A stretch of 64,000 bases of DNA from Yinghuangia soli (GTDB lineage: Bacteria > Actinomycetota > Actinomycetes > Streptomycetales > Streptomycetaceae). Under the pieces are notes generated by a model. It was not told where the DNA came from. It was given only the letters and a program-made list of their open reading frames with translations, and made no database searches. The stretch's first letter is position 1. The number at the start of each line of letters is the position of its first letter. The DNA is taken from NCBI RefSeq assembly GCF_021502675.1, contig NZ_JAKFHA010000024.1:62001-126000 (forward strand), written 5' to 3'. The translations under genes and the position numbers were made by a program. Below, piece by piece: positions 8,264 to 16,859 of the stretch.

Positions 8264-9372
8264 GGGCGCTCCCCGGTGCCGTGGGCGGCCGGCGGACGCG
8301 TGGCGCCGCGCCGTCCGGAGGCTGGTCCGGACACGTCGACGAGGAACCAGCTGTGCCCGTCGGGTGCGACGAACGAGCAGCCGGGCTCCCCGAATTCGTT
8401 CGGGCGTACCGCGGTGACCCGGGTCGCACCGGCCCGGGCGGCCTGGGCCGCCATGCCTTCGACATCGGCGACGCGGTAGCTGAAGCTGGCGGGGCCCAGG
8501 TTGCCGGTGGCCGTGCGGCGCGGCGCGTCCGCCGGTTCGACGCCGTCGCGGACGGCGGTGTCCGGCGCGAAGACCGCGATCTTGAGCCGCCCGCTGCGCG
8601 CCCGCGCAGGCTCGGCGCCCGACCGCGGGTCGTCGAAGTCGTAGACGGCGATCGTGTCGCCGTCGGCGCGTTCGAAGATCTGCTTTCCGCCGGCGTCCTC
8701 GTCTCCGGAGACGTGGCCGTCGGTGACCCGGAGCAGCCCGAGCCCTTCGTCGTAGAAGCGGAGCAGTTCGGGATCCCCGTGGTGGACGAGGCCCACATGC
8801 GTGAACTGGCTGGCGGGGAAACGGGCGTCGACCAGGGCTCCATAGTGGGGGACGGTGTAGCCGTGGCGTTCGAAGAGCACCTGGCGGCTGTCCGGCCGGG
8901 CGAGGACGGCTTCGCGGATCAGCGGCAGACGGGCATGGAAGGGCCGTACACCGGGACCGTCGGCGACCCCGCCGCCGAACACCTGTTTGGCGGAGAAGAC
9001 CGCGCGCACGCTTTCGCCGGCTTCCTCGGCAAGCTCGGCGTGCGACTGCAGTTCAAGGAGTGCCGTGGTCATCTGGACCGTCCACCGGCCGCCGGGGGTG
9101 CGGATCGGAGCCGTTCCGGCCCCCGGCCCCAGGGGTTCGGCCCACTCCATGAGTCGGATCAGACCGTGGTCGCTGCAGCCGTGGTACATGCGCAGCGACC
9201 GCACGGCGCTGGGGACGCCGTACAGGCTCTGCGCGGTGTCCGCGTCGGCTTCGCCGTACGGGCCCGGCCGGAAACCGAACAACTGCCAGTACTCGGCGGC
9301 GTTTTCGAGGTCCGTCACGCCGTGCGTCGCCTCGAAGACGCCGCCGACGGGTCGGTGGTCCGGATGGTGCAT
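8260..9372 (-). CDS. VOC (glyoxalase/extradiol dioxygenase-fold) protein
   Basis: 370 residues. The ATG at 9372 gives MHHPDHRPVGGVFEATHGVT; upstream frame extension has no family features. Two vicinal-oxygen-chelate modules are visible: an N-terminal one beginning GGVFEATHGVTDLENAAEYW and a second beginning FTHVGLVHHGDPELLRFYDE, ending in GCSFVAPDGHSWFLVDV. A metal site is plausible from the His pairs and the Glu in IFERADGD, but ligands cannot be fixed by eye. It lies between a luciferase-like oxidoreductase and a dipeptide-type importer, so a role in transforming the imported compound is likely. The reaction is unknown. Confidence 0.75.
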   Translation of the reverse strand: MHHPDHRPVGGVFEATHGVTDLENAAEYWQLFGFRPGPYGEADADTAQSLYGVPSAVRSLRMYHGCSDHGLIRLMEWAEPLGPGAGTAPIRTPGGRWTVQMTTALLELQSHAELAEEAGESVRAVFSAKQVFGGGVADGPGVRPFHARLPLIREAVLARPDSRQVLFERHGYTVPHYGALVDARFPASQFTHVGLVHHGDPELLRFYDEGLGLLRVTDGHVSGDEDAGGKQIFERADGDTIAVYDFDDPRSGAEPARARSGRLKIAVFAPDTAVRDGVEPADAPRRTATGNLGPASFSYRVADVEGMAAQAARAGATRVTAVRPNEFGEPGCSFVAPDGHSWFLVDVSGPASGRRGATRPPAAHGTGERP

Positions 9373-9422
9373 GAAGGCCTCTCGGCGTAGAGACGGGTGC
9401 GCGGGAAGGGGACGGGTGCGTG

Positions 9423-10505
9423 TCACGCGTCGGTCCCCACGGCGGCGCGCAGTCGGTCCAAGTCGGTGCGGGCGAACCGGTCGAGCCGGTCGGGAACCGC
9501 GAACAGCGAAGCCCCGGCGTGCCGTCGGGCGGCGACCCAGGACGTGAGGTCGGCCGCGCTCGACTCCTCGCCGCCGGCCACCACCAGGTCGGGCAGCAGG
9601 TGCTTCTCGGCGAGGCGGGCGGCCTCGCGGCGGTCGCCGCCGGCGTGCGCCTCCCGGACCGCGGCGGCGGCATCGGCGAGGCCTGCGGCCGTCCAGTGGC
9701 CGGCGAATTCCGGCCACACGCAGTGGTCGACGTGGTAGCTGGTCACCCACGAGCGATGGCGTTCGTCGTCGCCGGACGGCCACAGGGACTGCACGCACAC
9801 CTCGAATCGGCCTGCCTGCCGGTCCGCGTCGAGGTCCCGGCCGACCGCGGCGGCACCGGCGCGGGCCTGGTCGAGCGCCCAGTGCAGAAACGCCGGTGTC
9901 GTCATCTCGAGGACGATTCCGTCGGCGCGGGCGCCGGCCAGGCGCAGCATGCGCGGTCCGTCGGCGGCGAGGACGACGGGGATGCGCCGCTCGGGAAGGG
10001 TGTCGATCAGCGCGCCCTGGACGCTGATTGCCTTGCCGCGGTAGGTGACCGCGCCGTGTTCGTCCGCTTCGGCGCCGTCCACGGGTTCTCCCCACAGTGC
10101 GCGGAGGATCTCCAGGGTGTCCCCCATGCGGGTGCGCGGGGCTTGCCACGGAAGGGCGTGGACGCGGCGCACGAGCTCGGCGACCCCGGCACCGAGGCCG
10201 AGGGTGAAGCGGCCGCCGCTGATCCGGTCGATCCACGCCGCCCCCGAGGCGAGCAGCGTCGGGCTGCGGGTCGGCGCTGCCACGATGCGGGTCATCAGCT
10301 GCGCCTCGGTCGTGGCCTGGGCCACCAGCGCGAGCGGGGCGAAGACCTCGCCGGCCGACCAGTCGGCGAGCGAGAGCACGTCGTACCCAGCGGCCTCCGC
10401 TTCCCGCGCTCGGGTGAGCAGTTCCCCGGGTCCCGTGCGGCCGCCGGAGCGCGGCGCGTGGTTCACCATGGCGGTGAACCGGGCGGGAGAAGCGGACTGG
10501 TGCAA
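9423..10505 (-). CDS. Luciferase-like (LLM) F420- or flavin-dependent oxidoreductase
   Basis: 360 residues from the TTG at 10505, which has AGGAAGG 7 bases upstream and places RFTAMVN as the first strand of the TIM barrel. A longer start at 10646 would add a PAPAPAPAPA stretch encoded by a hexanucleotide repeat and is less likely. Family marks are EAEAAGYDVLSLADW, ATTEAQLMTRIVAAPTRSP, ISGGRFTLGLGAG and MGDTLEILRALWGE. Members use reduced F420 or FMN. It is the first gene of the operon with the VOC protein and importer, and its promoter region carries the palindrome at 10605-10618. Confidence 0.85.
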   Translation of the reverse strand: MHQSASPARFTAMVNHAPRSGGRTGPGELLTRAREAEAAGYDVLSLADWSAGEVFAPLALVAQATTEAQLMTRIVAAPTRSPTLLASGAAWIDRISGGRFTLGLGAGVAELVRRVHALPWQAPRTRMGDTLEILRALWGEPVDGAEADEHGAVTYRGKAISVQGALIDTLPERRIPVVLAADGPRMLRLAGARADGIVLEMTTPAFLHWALDQARAGAAAVGRDLDADRQAGRFEVCVQSLWPSGDDERHRSWVTSYHVDHCVWPEFAGHWTAAGLADAAAAVREAHAGGDRREAARLAEKHLLPDLVVAGGEESSAADLTSWVAARRHAGASLFAVPDRLDRFARTDLDRLRAAVGTDA

Positions 10506-10523
10506 CGTGGTGCCTTCCTGGGC

Positions 10524-10553
10524 GGATGCGGATGCGGGTGCGGGTGCGGGTGC
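10524..10553. repeat. Five-unit hexanucleotide tandem repeat
   Basis: GGATGC twice then GGGTGC three times in the leader of the luciferase-like gene. If the longer start were used it would encode Pro-Ala dipeptides. Repeat tracts like this can vary in copy number; here it lies between the operator and the chosen start. Confidence 0.7.
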
Positions 10554-10604
10554 GGGGGCCGGCAGGGGCGCGGCGGCGGAGCGGGCCACGGGCTTTCCGC
10601 GTCT

Positions 10605-10618
10605 GGAAACGCTGTTCC
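10605..10618 (-). promoter_or_regulatory. Palindromic operator GGAAACGCTGTTCC (IclR-like box)
   Basis: This 14-mer is the exact reverse complement of the one at 55848-55861, which lies ahead of the chlorophyll-type operon. Its shape (GGAA-n6-TTCC) matches the E. coli IclR box TGGAAATNATTTCCA. It lies in the divergent region between the LLM/ABC operon and the AraC-type regulator. Confidence 0.6.
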
Positions 10619-10796
10619 GAATTGCCACGAGCGTAGGTGTGCTCATGGGCGGTGGCATTGGCCGAAAACGACATGTAGTTTGCCGAGAGCGACATCCGGG
10701 GCGGGCCGGTGACAGACTCGCGGCCCCCGGGTGCCGTGCCCTCGGGAGGTCCGCCGTCGGCTGCTCCGAGGGCGGCTTCACGGAACGGAGAAGACG

Positions 10797-11789
10797 TTGA
10801 CGGTTGCGGTTGTGCTGGCCCCGCCCAGGGCGCTGGCGTCGAGTGTGGTGACCGCGCGCGACCTGCTGTGGGCCGCCGCGCGCGGCAGCCGGGGCGGCGT
10901 CGGTCACCAGGTGCTCACGGTGAGCTTGGACGGCCGCCCGGTGCAGTGTCAGGGCGGCACCGTGGTCACCGCGGACGCCGCTCTCGCGGAGGTGCCGTCG
11001 TGCAGCCTGGTCTTCGTCGCGGCCTTCACCGGCGATGTCGACGTCGCGATCGCCGCCGCGGGACCGATGCTGCGCTGGCTGCGTGATCGCGACGGTGAGG
11101 GTGCCCTGCTCACCGGAGGCGGGACCGGTGCCTGCCTGCTCGCTGCGTCCGGGGTCCTGGACGGCGGCGAAGCCACGACCTTCCCGCCGTACGTCGTCGC
11201 CTTCCGCCGGCTCTTCCCGAAGGTGCGGCTGCGGCCCACCCGGCCGATTGTCCGGTCCGGACGCGTGACCACCGCCCACGGCCTGGTGTCCAGCATGGAA
11301 CTGCTGGCTCAGACGTCCGAGCAGATCTACGGCCGCGCGTCGGCCGACCGGGTGGCGAACCGGTTCGTCTTCGACGTGCCCGAGGAGCATCGGACGGCCG
11401 TACCGGGGACCCGGCACGAATCGGCGGCAGCCGCTCGCGCGCGGCCGGCCGTCCCGTCCCAGCGCTCTGCCGATCCCGTCGTGGTGGCCGCGCAGTTCTG
11501 GCTCGAAGAGCACATCGGCGAACCGGTCACAGTCACCGAGCTCGCCCGGCACCTGGACATGACGCCCCGGACCGTGGAGCGGCGTTTTCTGGCCGCCCTC
11601 GGCACCGGCCCGCGCCAGTACTTGCGGCAAGTACGCATGGCCCAGGCCGAGTTGCTGCTGGCCGAGTCGACCGTCAACATCTCCGAGGTGGCGCGGCTCG
11701 TGGGCTACCAGGACGTGTCGGCGTTCTACCGCGCATTCGGCAAGGTCACGGGTCGGCGGCCCGGCGATCTCCGCCGGATGCCCGTGTGA
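10797..11789 (+). CDS. GlxA-type AraC-family regulator with DJ-1/PfpI domain
   Basis: 330 residues from TTG at 10797 (GGAG 8 bases upstream); the ATG further upstream would add an Arg-rich tail without family match. Residues 1-165 form a DJ-1/PfpI amidotransferase-like domain (LTVAVVLAPP, then LVFVAAF and LLTGGGTGACLLAASGVLDG). The nucleophile-elbow Cys is present in GACLLA. The C-terminal third is a double helix-turn-helix AraC domain: ARHLDMTPRTVERRF, then ISEVARLVGYQDVSAFYRAF. It reads divergently from the LLM/ABC operon and is its likely local activator. Confidence 0.9.
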   Translation: MTVAVVLAPPRALASSVVTARDLLWAAARGSRGGVGHQVLTVSLDGRPVQCQGGTVVTADAALAEVPSCSLVFVAAFTGDVDVAIAAAGPMLRWLRDRDGEGALLTGGGTGACLLAASGVLDGGEATTFPPYVVAFRRLFPKVRLRPTRPIVRSGRVTTAHGLVSSMELLAQTSEQIYGRASADRVANRFVFDVPEEHRTAVPGTRHESAAAARARPAVPSQRSADPVVVAAQFWLEEHIGEPVTVTELARHLDMTPRTVERRFLAALGTGPRQYLRQVRMAQAELLLAESTVNISEVARLVGYQDVSAFYRAFGKVTGRRPGDLRRMPV

Positions 11790-11818
11790 CGGGCGTCCCG
11801 ACTGCCGTCCGCGGCGGG

Positions 11819-11854
11819 GCCCGCCGGGCCGCCCGTCGCGGCGGCCCGGCGGGC
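11819..11854. terminator. Bidirectional hairpin terminator
   Basis: A 15-bp perfect stem (11819-11833 with 11840-11854) with a 6-base loop between the convergent AraC-type and amidohydrolase genes. Confidence 0.8.
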
Positions 11855-11859
11855 GGCTC

Positions 11860-13308
11860 TCAGCCGCGGCGGACGTACCGCCCTGAGGGCTCGCCGACGA
11901 CCTCGCCGTCGCGGTAGGCGATGCGGCCGCCCACGATGGTGGTCTGAGGCCAGCCCCGCAATTCGACTCCGTCGAAGGGGCAGTGGTCCTGTCCCGAGAG
12001 CAGCAGGTCCGTGGTCACGGTCTGCTCCTTGTCCACGTCGACGATCACGATGTCCGCGTCCGCACCGACCATGAGCGAGCCCTTGCCGGTGAGGCCGTAG
12101 GCCTTGGCCGGGTTGGCGGAGACCAGTTCGGCGATCCTCCGGAGCGGCAGGCCGCGCTTGTGGTGGCCCTCGGAGAGCAGCACCGGATAGAGCAGCGCCG
12201 TACCGCCGAACCCCGGCAGCGCAGGCCACAGTTCGTCGCCCTTGTGCTCCTCCATGCAGCAGGCGTGGTCCGAGGCGATCCAGTCGACGGTGCCGTCCAG
12301 CACGCCGGCCCACAGCGCCTCGTTGTCGTCGCGGGTGCGCAGCGGTGGGTTCACCTTGGCGCCCAGGCCGGCGCCCGCGGCGTCCAGACTGGCGTGGTCC
12401 AGGCACAGGTGGTGCAGGGTGACCTCGGCGCGGACGTCGAGGCCGGGGTGGGTGCCCCGGGCTATGCGCGCCGCGTCCAGGGCGTCGGCGCTCGACAGGT
12501 GGAGCAGGTTGATCGAGCAGGCGGCGGCCTGGGCAAGGGTGGTGGCCTCGCCGATTGCGACGCGCTCGGTCAGCGGCGGCCGGCCCTGGTGGTAGGCCTC
12601 CAGCGTCTGGGGATCGCCGTTTTTGCGGACGCGTTCGATGAACAGCCGCATCAGTTCGGATTGTTCGCAGTGCAGCGACAGGGAGATCCGGCGGTTCGGG
12701 TCGGTCGCGCCGGCGGCGGCCACGCCTTCCATGAGCTCGAACAGGTGCCCCAGGTCGTACTCCTGGCCTTCCTCGGCCATGCGGAACGACTTGGTGTCGC
12801 GCGAACTCGAGGCGAGGTTGAAGCCCTTGTAGAACATGTAGTACTTGAACGACGTCACGCCGTGCTCGGCGATCAGCGACGGGATCTCGCCGATCTGGTC
12901 CGTGGTCATCGGCGCGAGGTGGAAGCCGTAGTCGGTGAAGGCCCGCCCGGACACGGCCTTGAGCACCTCGGGGAAGATCTCCGCGTAGGGGCCGGTCCGG
13001 TTCAGGTAGTGCTCGCCGGTGCGGAAGTACGAGAGCACGGTGGTGGCGCCGCCGACGAGCGAGGACCGTGTCTCCTCGTAGGCGTCCAGAGCCAGATCCC
13101 GGTAGATCCCCATGTGGTAATGGGCGTCCACCGCGCCGGGCATGAGCACACGCCCCGTCGCATCGATGATCTCGTCGGCCTCGGCGGCTGCGAGGTCTGC
13201 TCCGAGCGCGGCGATGACGCCGTCGCGGACCGCCAGGTCCGCACGGATTTCACCCACACCCGGTTGAACGACGGTGCCGTGCTTGATGATCAGGTCGTAG
13301 CGTGCCAT
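11860..13308 (-). CDS. Hydantoinase/dihydropyrimidinase-family cyclic amidohydrolase
   Basis: 482 residues; ATG at 13308 gives MARYDLIIKHGTVVQPG, the normal start of the family. All binuclear metal ligands are visible: HYH in VDAHYHMG (about 63 and 65), the lysine to be carboxylated in TSFKYYMF (about 155), His in SLHCEQ (213), His in LLHLSSAD (270) and Asp in ASDHACC (347). The enzyme should hydrolyse a cyclic amide or imide (hydantoin, dihydropyrimidine, cyclic imide). Lacking bacterial hydantoinase specificity loops that can be judged by eye, the substrate is open. It follows an IclR regulator on the same strand and lies in a window with maleate-isomerase-like and C-N hydrolase genes, which would suit imide or maleimide breakdown. 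Confidence 0.88.
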   Translation of the reverse strand: MARYDLIIKHGTVVQPGVGEIRADLAVRDGVIAALGADLAAAEADEIIDATGRVLMPGAVDAHYHMGIYRDLALDAYEETRSSLVGGATTVLSYFRTGEHYLNRTGPYAEIFPEVLKAVSGRAFTDYGFHLAPMTTDQIGEIPSLIAEHGVTSFKYYMFYKGFNLASSSRDTKSFRMAEEGQEYDLGHLFELMEGVAAAGATDPNRRISLSLHCEQSELMRLFIERVRKNGDPQTLEAYHQGRPPLTERVAIGEATTLAQAAACSINLLHLSSADALDAARIARGTHPGLDVRAEVTLHHLCLDHASLDAAGAGLGAKVNPPLRTRDDNEALWAGVLDGTVDWIASDHACCMEEHKGDELWPALPGFGGTALLYPVLLSEGHHKRGLPLRRIAELVSANPAKAYGLTGKGSLMVGADADIVIVDVDKEQTVTTDLLLSGQDHCPFDGVELRGWPQTTIVGGRIAYRDGEVVGEPSGRYVRRG

Positions 13309-13412
13309 GGGTCTCGGCTGCCGCAGGGGGCAGCCCACTCCTCTCAGATTGCGCGGGCGAGCGGTCGGGACGAGGCGGTGGTGCCGCCCGGTGCCGGCGT
13401 CCGGGGAAGGGA

Positions 13413-13431
13413 ACCGGGCGTACGGCCCGGT
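13413..13431 (-). terminator. Short hairpin after the IclR gene
   Basis: ACCGGGC-GTACG-GCCCGGT, a 7-bp perfect stem 7 bases beyond the IclR stop codon. It may attenuate rather than end transcription into the amidohydrolase gene. Confidence 0.4.
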
Positions 13432-13437
13432 GCCCGC

Positions 13438-14340
13438 TCAGCGGGTGGGGGGCATGCAGTGGGCGGGCGCTCCGAGGCGCCGCGAGAGCCGGCCGGTGGC
13501 GTCGAGTAGCTGCTCCAGGCACTGGCCGACCACGGACGCGAAGCGGTCGGCAGGCCCGCAGACGCTGACGACGGCGACCGGAGCGGCCCGGTGGTCGAAA
13601 ACCGGGGCGGCCACCGAGCCGGCTCCGGGCTGGCGTTCGCCTGCCGAGCGGGACCAGCCCCGGGCGCGGATCGCCGCGAGTTCGTTGGCCAGGCGCCGCA
13701 GCGACGCACCGTTCGCGAGTGTGTCGTCCATCCCGGTGTCCGCCGACGGCGTGCCGGTCCTGGGCGATCGCGGCGGGTGCACGGACCGGCTGCTCCGCAC
13801 CAGCCGGGCGAGTTCCCGGGCGTCGCGGGCCTCCGGCAGGAAGGCCAGGAGCGCCTTGGACGAGGCACCGACATTCAAGGGGTACGGGGCGCCGAGGCTG
13901 ACCGACATGATGACCTCGCGGTCGGGGGTGACCTGGTCGATGTAGAGCCGGCTGTCGCCGGAGCGCACGGACAGCGTCGCGGTCTCCCCCGTGGCCTCGG
14001 ACAGCACCTTCAACTCCGGGAGCGCCACGGCGCGGACGTCCAGGCGGGCCAGGTAGGAGAGCCCGACCCTGGCCGCGGCCGGGCCGAGAGCGTACCGGCG
14101 GGTGTCCGGGTCGATCTCGACGAGCCCTCGGCTGCGCAGCGAACCGAGCAGCCGGTGCACGGCCGCCTTGGACAATCCCATGGCGTCCGCGATCTCGGTG
14201 ATCCCCAGGTCGCCCCGGCGTGCGTCGCAGAAATGCAGCAGCACGTCGGCGGCGCGTTCGACGACGGCGACCGTCTGGCTCGCCGAGGCAGCCGCGTCGC
14301 CGGGGGCGGCGGCCGCCCGGGAACCGCCGTCAGCCGGCAC
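13438..14340 (-). CDS. IclR-family transcriptional regulator
   Basis: 300 residues from GTG at 14340, overlapping the small barrel-protein gene by 11 bases. The N-terminal winged helix (about 22-85) includes LGITEIADAMGLSKAAVHRL and LRSRGLVEIDPDTRRYALG. The IclR effector domain has LKVLSEATGETATLSVRSGD, YIDQV and the conserved small-residue stretch NVGASSKALLAFLPE. An insertion rich in Ser, Pro and Arg follows (about 185-205), longer than in the second IclR protein of the window (46050-46883). It is one of two candidates for binding the GGAAACnnTGTTCC boxes. Confidence 0.92.
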   Translation of the reverse strand: MPADGGSRAAAAPGDAAASASQTVAVVERAADVLLHFCDARRGDLGITEIADAMGLSKAAVHRLLGSLRSRGLVEIDPDTRRYALGPAAARVGLSYLARLDVRAVALPELKVLSEATGETATLSVRSGDSRLYIDQVTPDREVIMSVSLGAPYPLNVGASSKALLAFLPEARDARELARLVRSSRSVHPPRSPRTGTPSADTGMDDTLANGASLRRLANELAAIRARGWSRSAGERQPGAGSVAAPVFDHRAAPVAVVSVCGPADRFASVVGQCLEQLLDATGRLSRRLGAPAHCMPPTR

Positions 14341-14677
14341 GGCTCAGACCGACGGGCACCGGCGGGTCGGTCACGATCCTGGTGTCGAGGAACTCCCACC
14401 AGTCGTCCTGGGACACGCGCTGCGACTCCCAGCCGTGGTCCCGCTTGAGGCCGGCGAGCGCACTCCGGTAGGCGCCCCAGGCCGCTTCGTCGTCGAACGC
14501 CGCCCAGTTCTCGATCGTGTAGACGTCGCCGACGACGCTGTAGTACCACCGGACTTCCTTCACCATCGGCAGGTCCTGGTAGAACCAGCTCTCCCGATCC
14601 TCCAGCCACGCCCAGAAAGCCTTCTGGTCACGCCGCGACTTCTCGCTGAGCTTCATCCGGTAGACGAGGTAGATCAC
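14330..14677 (-). CDS. Small dimeric alpha/beta-barrel (NIPSNAP/monooxygenase-like) protein
   Basis: 115 residues from GTG at 14677 with AAAGGA 6 bases upstream. It is soluble and rich in Trp, Tyr and charged residues: VIYLVYRMKLSEKSRRDQKA, WYYSVVGDVYTIENWAAFDD and WGAYRSALAGLKRD. The pattern and length fit single-domain dimeric alpha/beta-barrel proteins such as NIPSNAP or antibiotic-biosynthesis monooxygenase folds, which often act on small aromatic or lactone intermediates. No catalytic residue can be named. It is the first gene of the minus-strand unit with the IclR regulator and amidohydrolase, divergent from the CoA-transferase operon. Confidence 0.6.
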   Translation of the reverse strand: MIYLVYRMKLSEKSRRDQKAFWAWLEDRESWFYQDLPMVKEVRWYYSVVGDVYTIENWAAFDDEAAWGAYRSALAGLKRDHGWESQRVSQDDWWEFLDTRIVTDPPVPVGLSRAG

Positions 14678-14797
14678 GCGCAGTCCTTTCGGGGGCGCCA
14701 TTCGCAGGACGGGCCCGACCGGCACATTCTCTCGGCGTGTTTCGCCTGTGCAAACTTTGTTTCTCTATCGAGAGCCCGTGCTCACATGCTAACTTCT

Positions 14798-14831
14798 GGA
14801 ACCCTGTTCCACAATGAGGAACAGAGTTGCC
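14798..14831 (+). promoter_or_regulatory. Two adjacent IclR-like boxes upstream of the CoA-transferase operon
   Basis: GGAACCCTGTTCC (14798-14810) is a 13-bp palindrome. GGAACAGAGTTGCC (14818-14831) matches 12 of 14 bases of the box at 55848-55861. The second ends 28 bases before the CoA-transferase start, a position suited to repression. Confidence 0.55.
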
Positions 14832-14859
14832 GTTCGCGACATCCTTCGAGGTGAGATTC

Positions 14860-16053
14860 ATGCCCAACGGACCCCTGCGCGGGGTCACTGTGCTGGACTG
14901 CGCAACCTTGTTCGCCGGCCCCCTCGCCGCCACGATCCTGGGGGACTTCGGCGCCGAGGTGATCAAAGTCGAACACCCGCGCAAGCCCGACCCGGCCCGC
15001 ACCCACGGCCCCGCCAAAGACGGCGTCGGGCTGTGGTGGAAGATGCTGGGCCGCAACAAGCACACCGTGACCGTGGACTTCGGCCGGCCCGGCGGAGCCG
15101 CCTTGCTGCAACGCATGGCGGCCGAAGCGGACGTGCTGATCGAGAACTTCCGGCCGGGGACGCTCGAACGCTGGGGCCTCGGCCCCGACGTGCTGCACGC
15201 CGTCAACCCGCGCCTGGTCATCGCCCGCGTCACCGGCTTCGGCCAGTTCGGGCCCTATGCCACGCGCCCGGGCTTCGGCACGCTGGCCGAGTCGATGAGC
15301 GGGTTCGCGGCGATGACCGGCGAACCCGAAGGCCCGCCCACGCTCCCGCCGTTCGGATTGGCCGACGGGGTGGCTGCGCTCACCCTCGCGGGCGCCGTCC
15401 AGACGGCGCTCTACCACCGGGACGTGCACGACGCTCCCGGGCAGGTGGTGGACCTGGCCATCATCGAGCCGCTGCTCACGCTGCTCGGCCCCCAGGCGAC
15501 GGTCTACGACCAGTTGGGCCTCGTCCCGGAGCGGACCGGCAACCGCTCGACCAACAACGCCCCGCGCAACACGTACCGCACGCGCGACGGCAAGTGGCTT
15601 GCGGTCAGCACCTCCGCCCAGTCGGTCGCGGAACGGGTCCTGACGCTGGTCGGGCACCCGGAGGTCACCCAGGAGCCGTGGTTCTCCAGCGGCGCAGGGC
15701 GCGCGGCTCATGCCGATCTGCTCGACGCCTTCGTCGGCGGCTGGATTGCCGAACGCGACGCCGCGGTGGTCGCCGACGCGTTCGAACAGGCCCAGGCGGC
15801 GATAGCGCCGGTCTACGACATCCGGGACGTGCTGGCGGACCCGCAGTATCAGGCGCTCGACTCGATCACCACCGTCCCGGATGCCGACCTCGGCCCCCTG
15901 CGCATGCAGAACGTCTTGTTCCGCCTGTCGCAGACCCCCGGCGAGATCCGCTGGACCGGCCGCGCCCCCGGGGCCGACAACGACACGATATTCGCCCGAT
16001 TCGGACTGTCTCCCGAGGACGTGGCCGTACTCCGCAAGGAAGGTGCCGTTTGA
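14860..16053 (+). CDS. CaiB/BaiF-family (class III) CoA-transferase
   Basis: 397 residues; ATG at 14860 with GAGGTGA 5 bases upstream. It starts PLRGVTVLDCATLFAGPLAA and GDFGAEVIKVEHP, the class III hallmark. ADVLIENFRPGTLERWGLG and the acid nucleophile region PPFGLADGVAAL (Asp at about 169) are present, as is the RNTYRTRDGKWLAVS motif. The enzyme would move CoA between carboxylic acids, activating a dicarboxylic or branched acid. It is followed by a TTGA-overlapping cyclase and a GTG-overlapping MmgE/PrpD gene, so the three form one coupled operon. Confidence 0.92.
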   Translation: MPNGPLRGVTVLDCATLFAGPLAATILGDFGAEVIKVEHPRKPDPARTHGPAKDGVGLWWKMLGRNKHTVTVDFGRPGGAALLQRMAAEADVLIENFRPGTLERWGLGPDVLHAVNPRLVIARVTGFGQFGPYATRPGFGTLAESMSGFAAMTGEPEGPPTLPPFGLADGVAALTLAGAVQTALYHRDVHDAPGQVVDLAIIEPLLTLLGPQATVYDQLGLVPERTGNRSTNNAPRNTYRTRDGKWLAVSTSAQSVAERVLTLVGHPEVTQEPWFSSGAGRAAHADLLDAFVGGWIAERDAAVVADAFEQAQAAIAPVYDIRDVLADPQYQALDSITTVPDADLGPLRMQNVLFRLSQTPGEIRWTGRAPGADNDTIFARFGLSPEDVAVLRKEGAV

Positions 16054-16859
16054 ACCGCACGCTGTGGGAACTGACATCCGAGGCAACCGTGTTCGACCTT
16101 GCCCAGCCGATGCGCCGCGGCATGCCCCAGTCCCCGAACCACCCGCCGTTCCGCATGTTGCTCGAACGCCGCCACGGAGACATGCGCCGCGTGGACGGCG
16201 GATCGGCCGCCAACGAACTGATCGTCACCGGCGGCCACGTCGGCACCCACGTCGACGCCCTCGCGCACGTCTCGCACGACGGCTATGTGCACGGCGGCAT
16301 CCCGGCTGCCGAACTGCAGAGCCATGACGGCTTCAGCGCCTTGGGCATCGACGAGTTCGCGCCCTTCGTCGGACGCGCCGTGCACCTCGACGTGGCCCGC
16401 CTGCATGGCGTCCAGGTGCTGCCCGCCGGGCACCGGATCACTGCCGACGAGCTCGCCGCGGCGGAAAAGGCGTCCGCTCCCGTCCGCCCCGGGGACGCCG
16501 TGCTGATCGGCACCGGGTGGTCCCGCCTGTGGGACGACGGCCCGGCGTTCATCGGCCACGACGACGGAGTGCCCGGGCCCGGGCCGGACGCGGCCCGGTG
16601 GCTCGCCGACCGCGGTGCCGCCGTGGCAGGCGGCGAGACCATCGCCTTCGAGCACATCCCGGCAGGAAAAGGCCACGCCACCCTTCCCGTCCACCGGATC
16701 CTGCTCGTCGACGCGGGCATCAACATCGTCGAGACGATGCGGCTGCACGAGCTCGCCGACGCCGGCGCCACCGAGTTCCTGCTCGTACTCGCTCCGCTTC
16801 CCGTCGTGGGTGCCACCGGTGCCCCGGCACGTCCGCTCGCGGTGGTTCCCCGTGGCTGA
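16050..16859 (+). CDS. Cyclase-family (kynurenine formamidase-like) metal hydrolase
   Basis: 269 residues from TTG at 16050, overlapping the previous stop as TTGA, with AAGGAAGG 6 bases upstream. The metal motif H-x-G-T-H-x-D-x-x-x-H is intact in GGHVGTHVDALAHV, and FDLAQPMRRGMPQSPNHPPF opens the domain. FEHIPAGKGHATLPVHRILL and INIVE near the end are also typical. The family hydrolyses formamides, lactones or cyclic anhydride/imide-like rings. Its place between a CoA-transferase and a PrpD protein suggests it opens a ring before CoA activation or hydration. Confidence 0.88.
   Translation: MNRTLWELTSEATVFDLAQPMRRGMPQSPNHPPFRMLLERRHGDMRRVDGGSAANELIVTGGHVGTHVDALAHVSHDGYVHGGIPAAELQSHDGFSALGIDEFAPFVGRAVHLDVARLHGVQVLPAGHRITADELAAAEKASAPVRPGDAVLIGTGWSRLWDDGPAFIGHDDGVPGPGPDAARWLADRGAAVAGGETIAFEHIPAGKGHATLPVHRILLVDAGINIVETMRLHELADAGATEFLLVLAPLPVVGATGAPARPLAVVPRG

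Noticed and set aside
10506-10646. Longer N-terminus of the luciferase-like oxidoreductase with PAPAPA repeat
   Set aside because: TTG at 10505 has a well-placed AGGAAGG and starts at the normal first strand of the fold; the extension is repeat-encoded and contains the palindrome.
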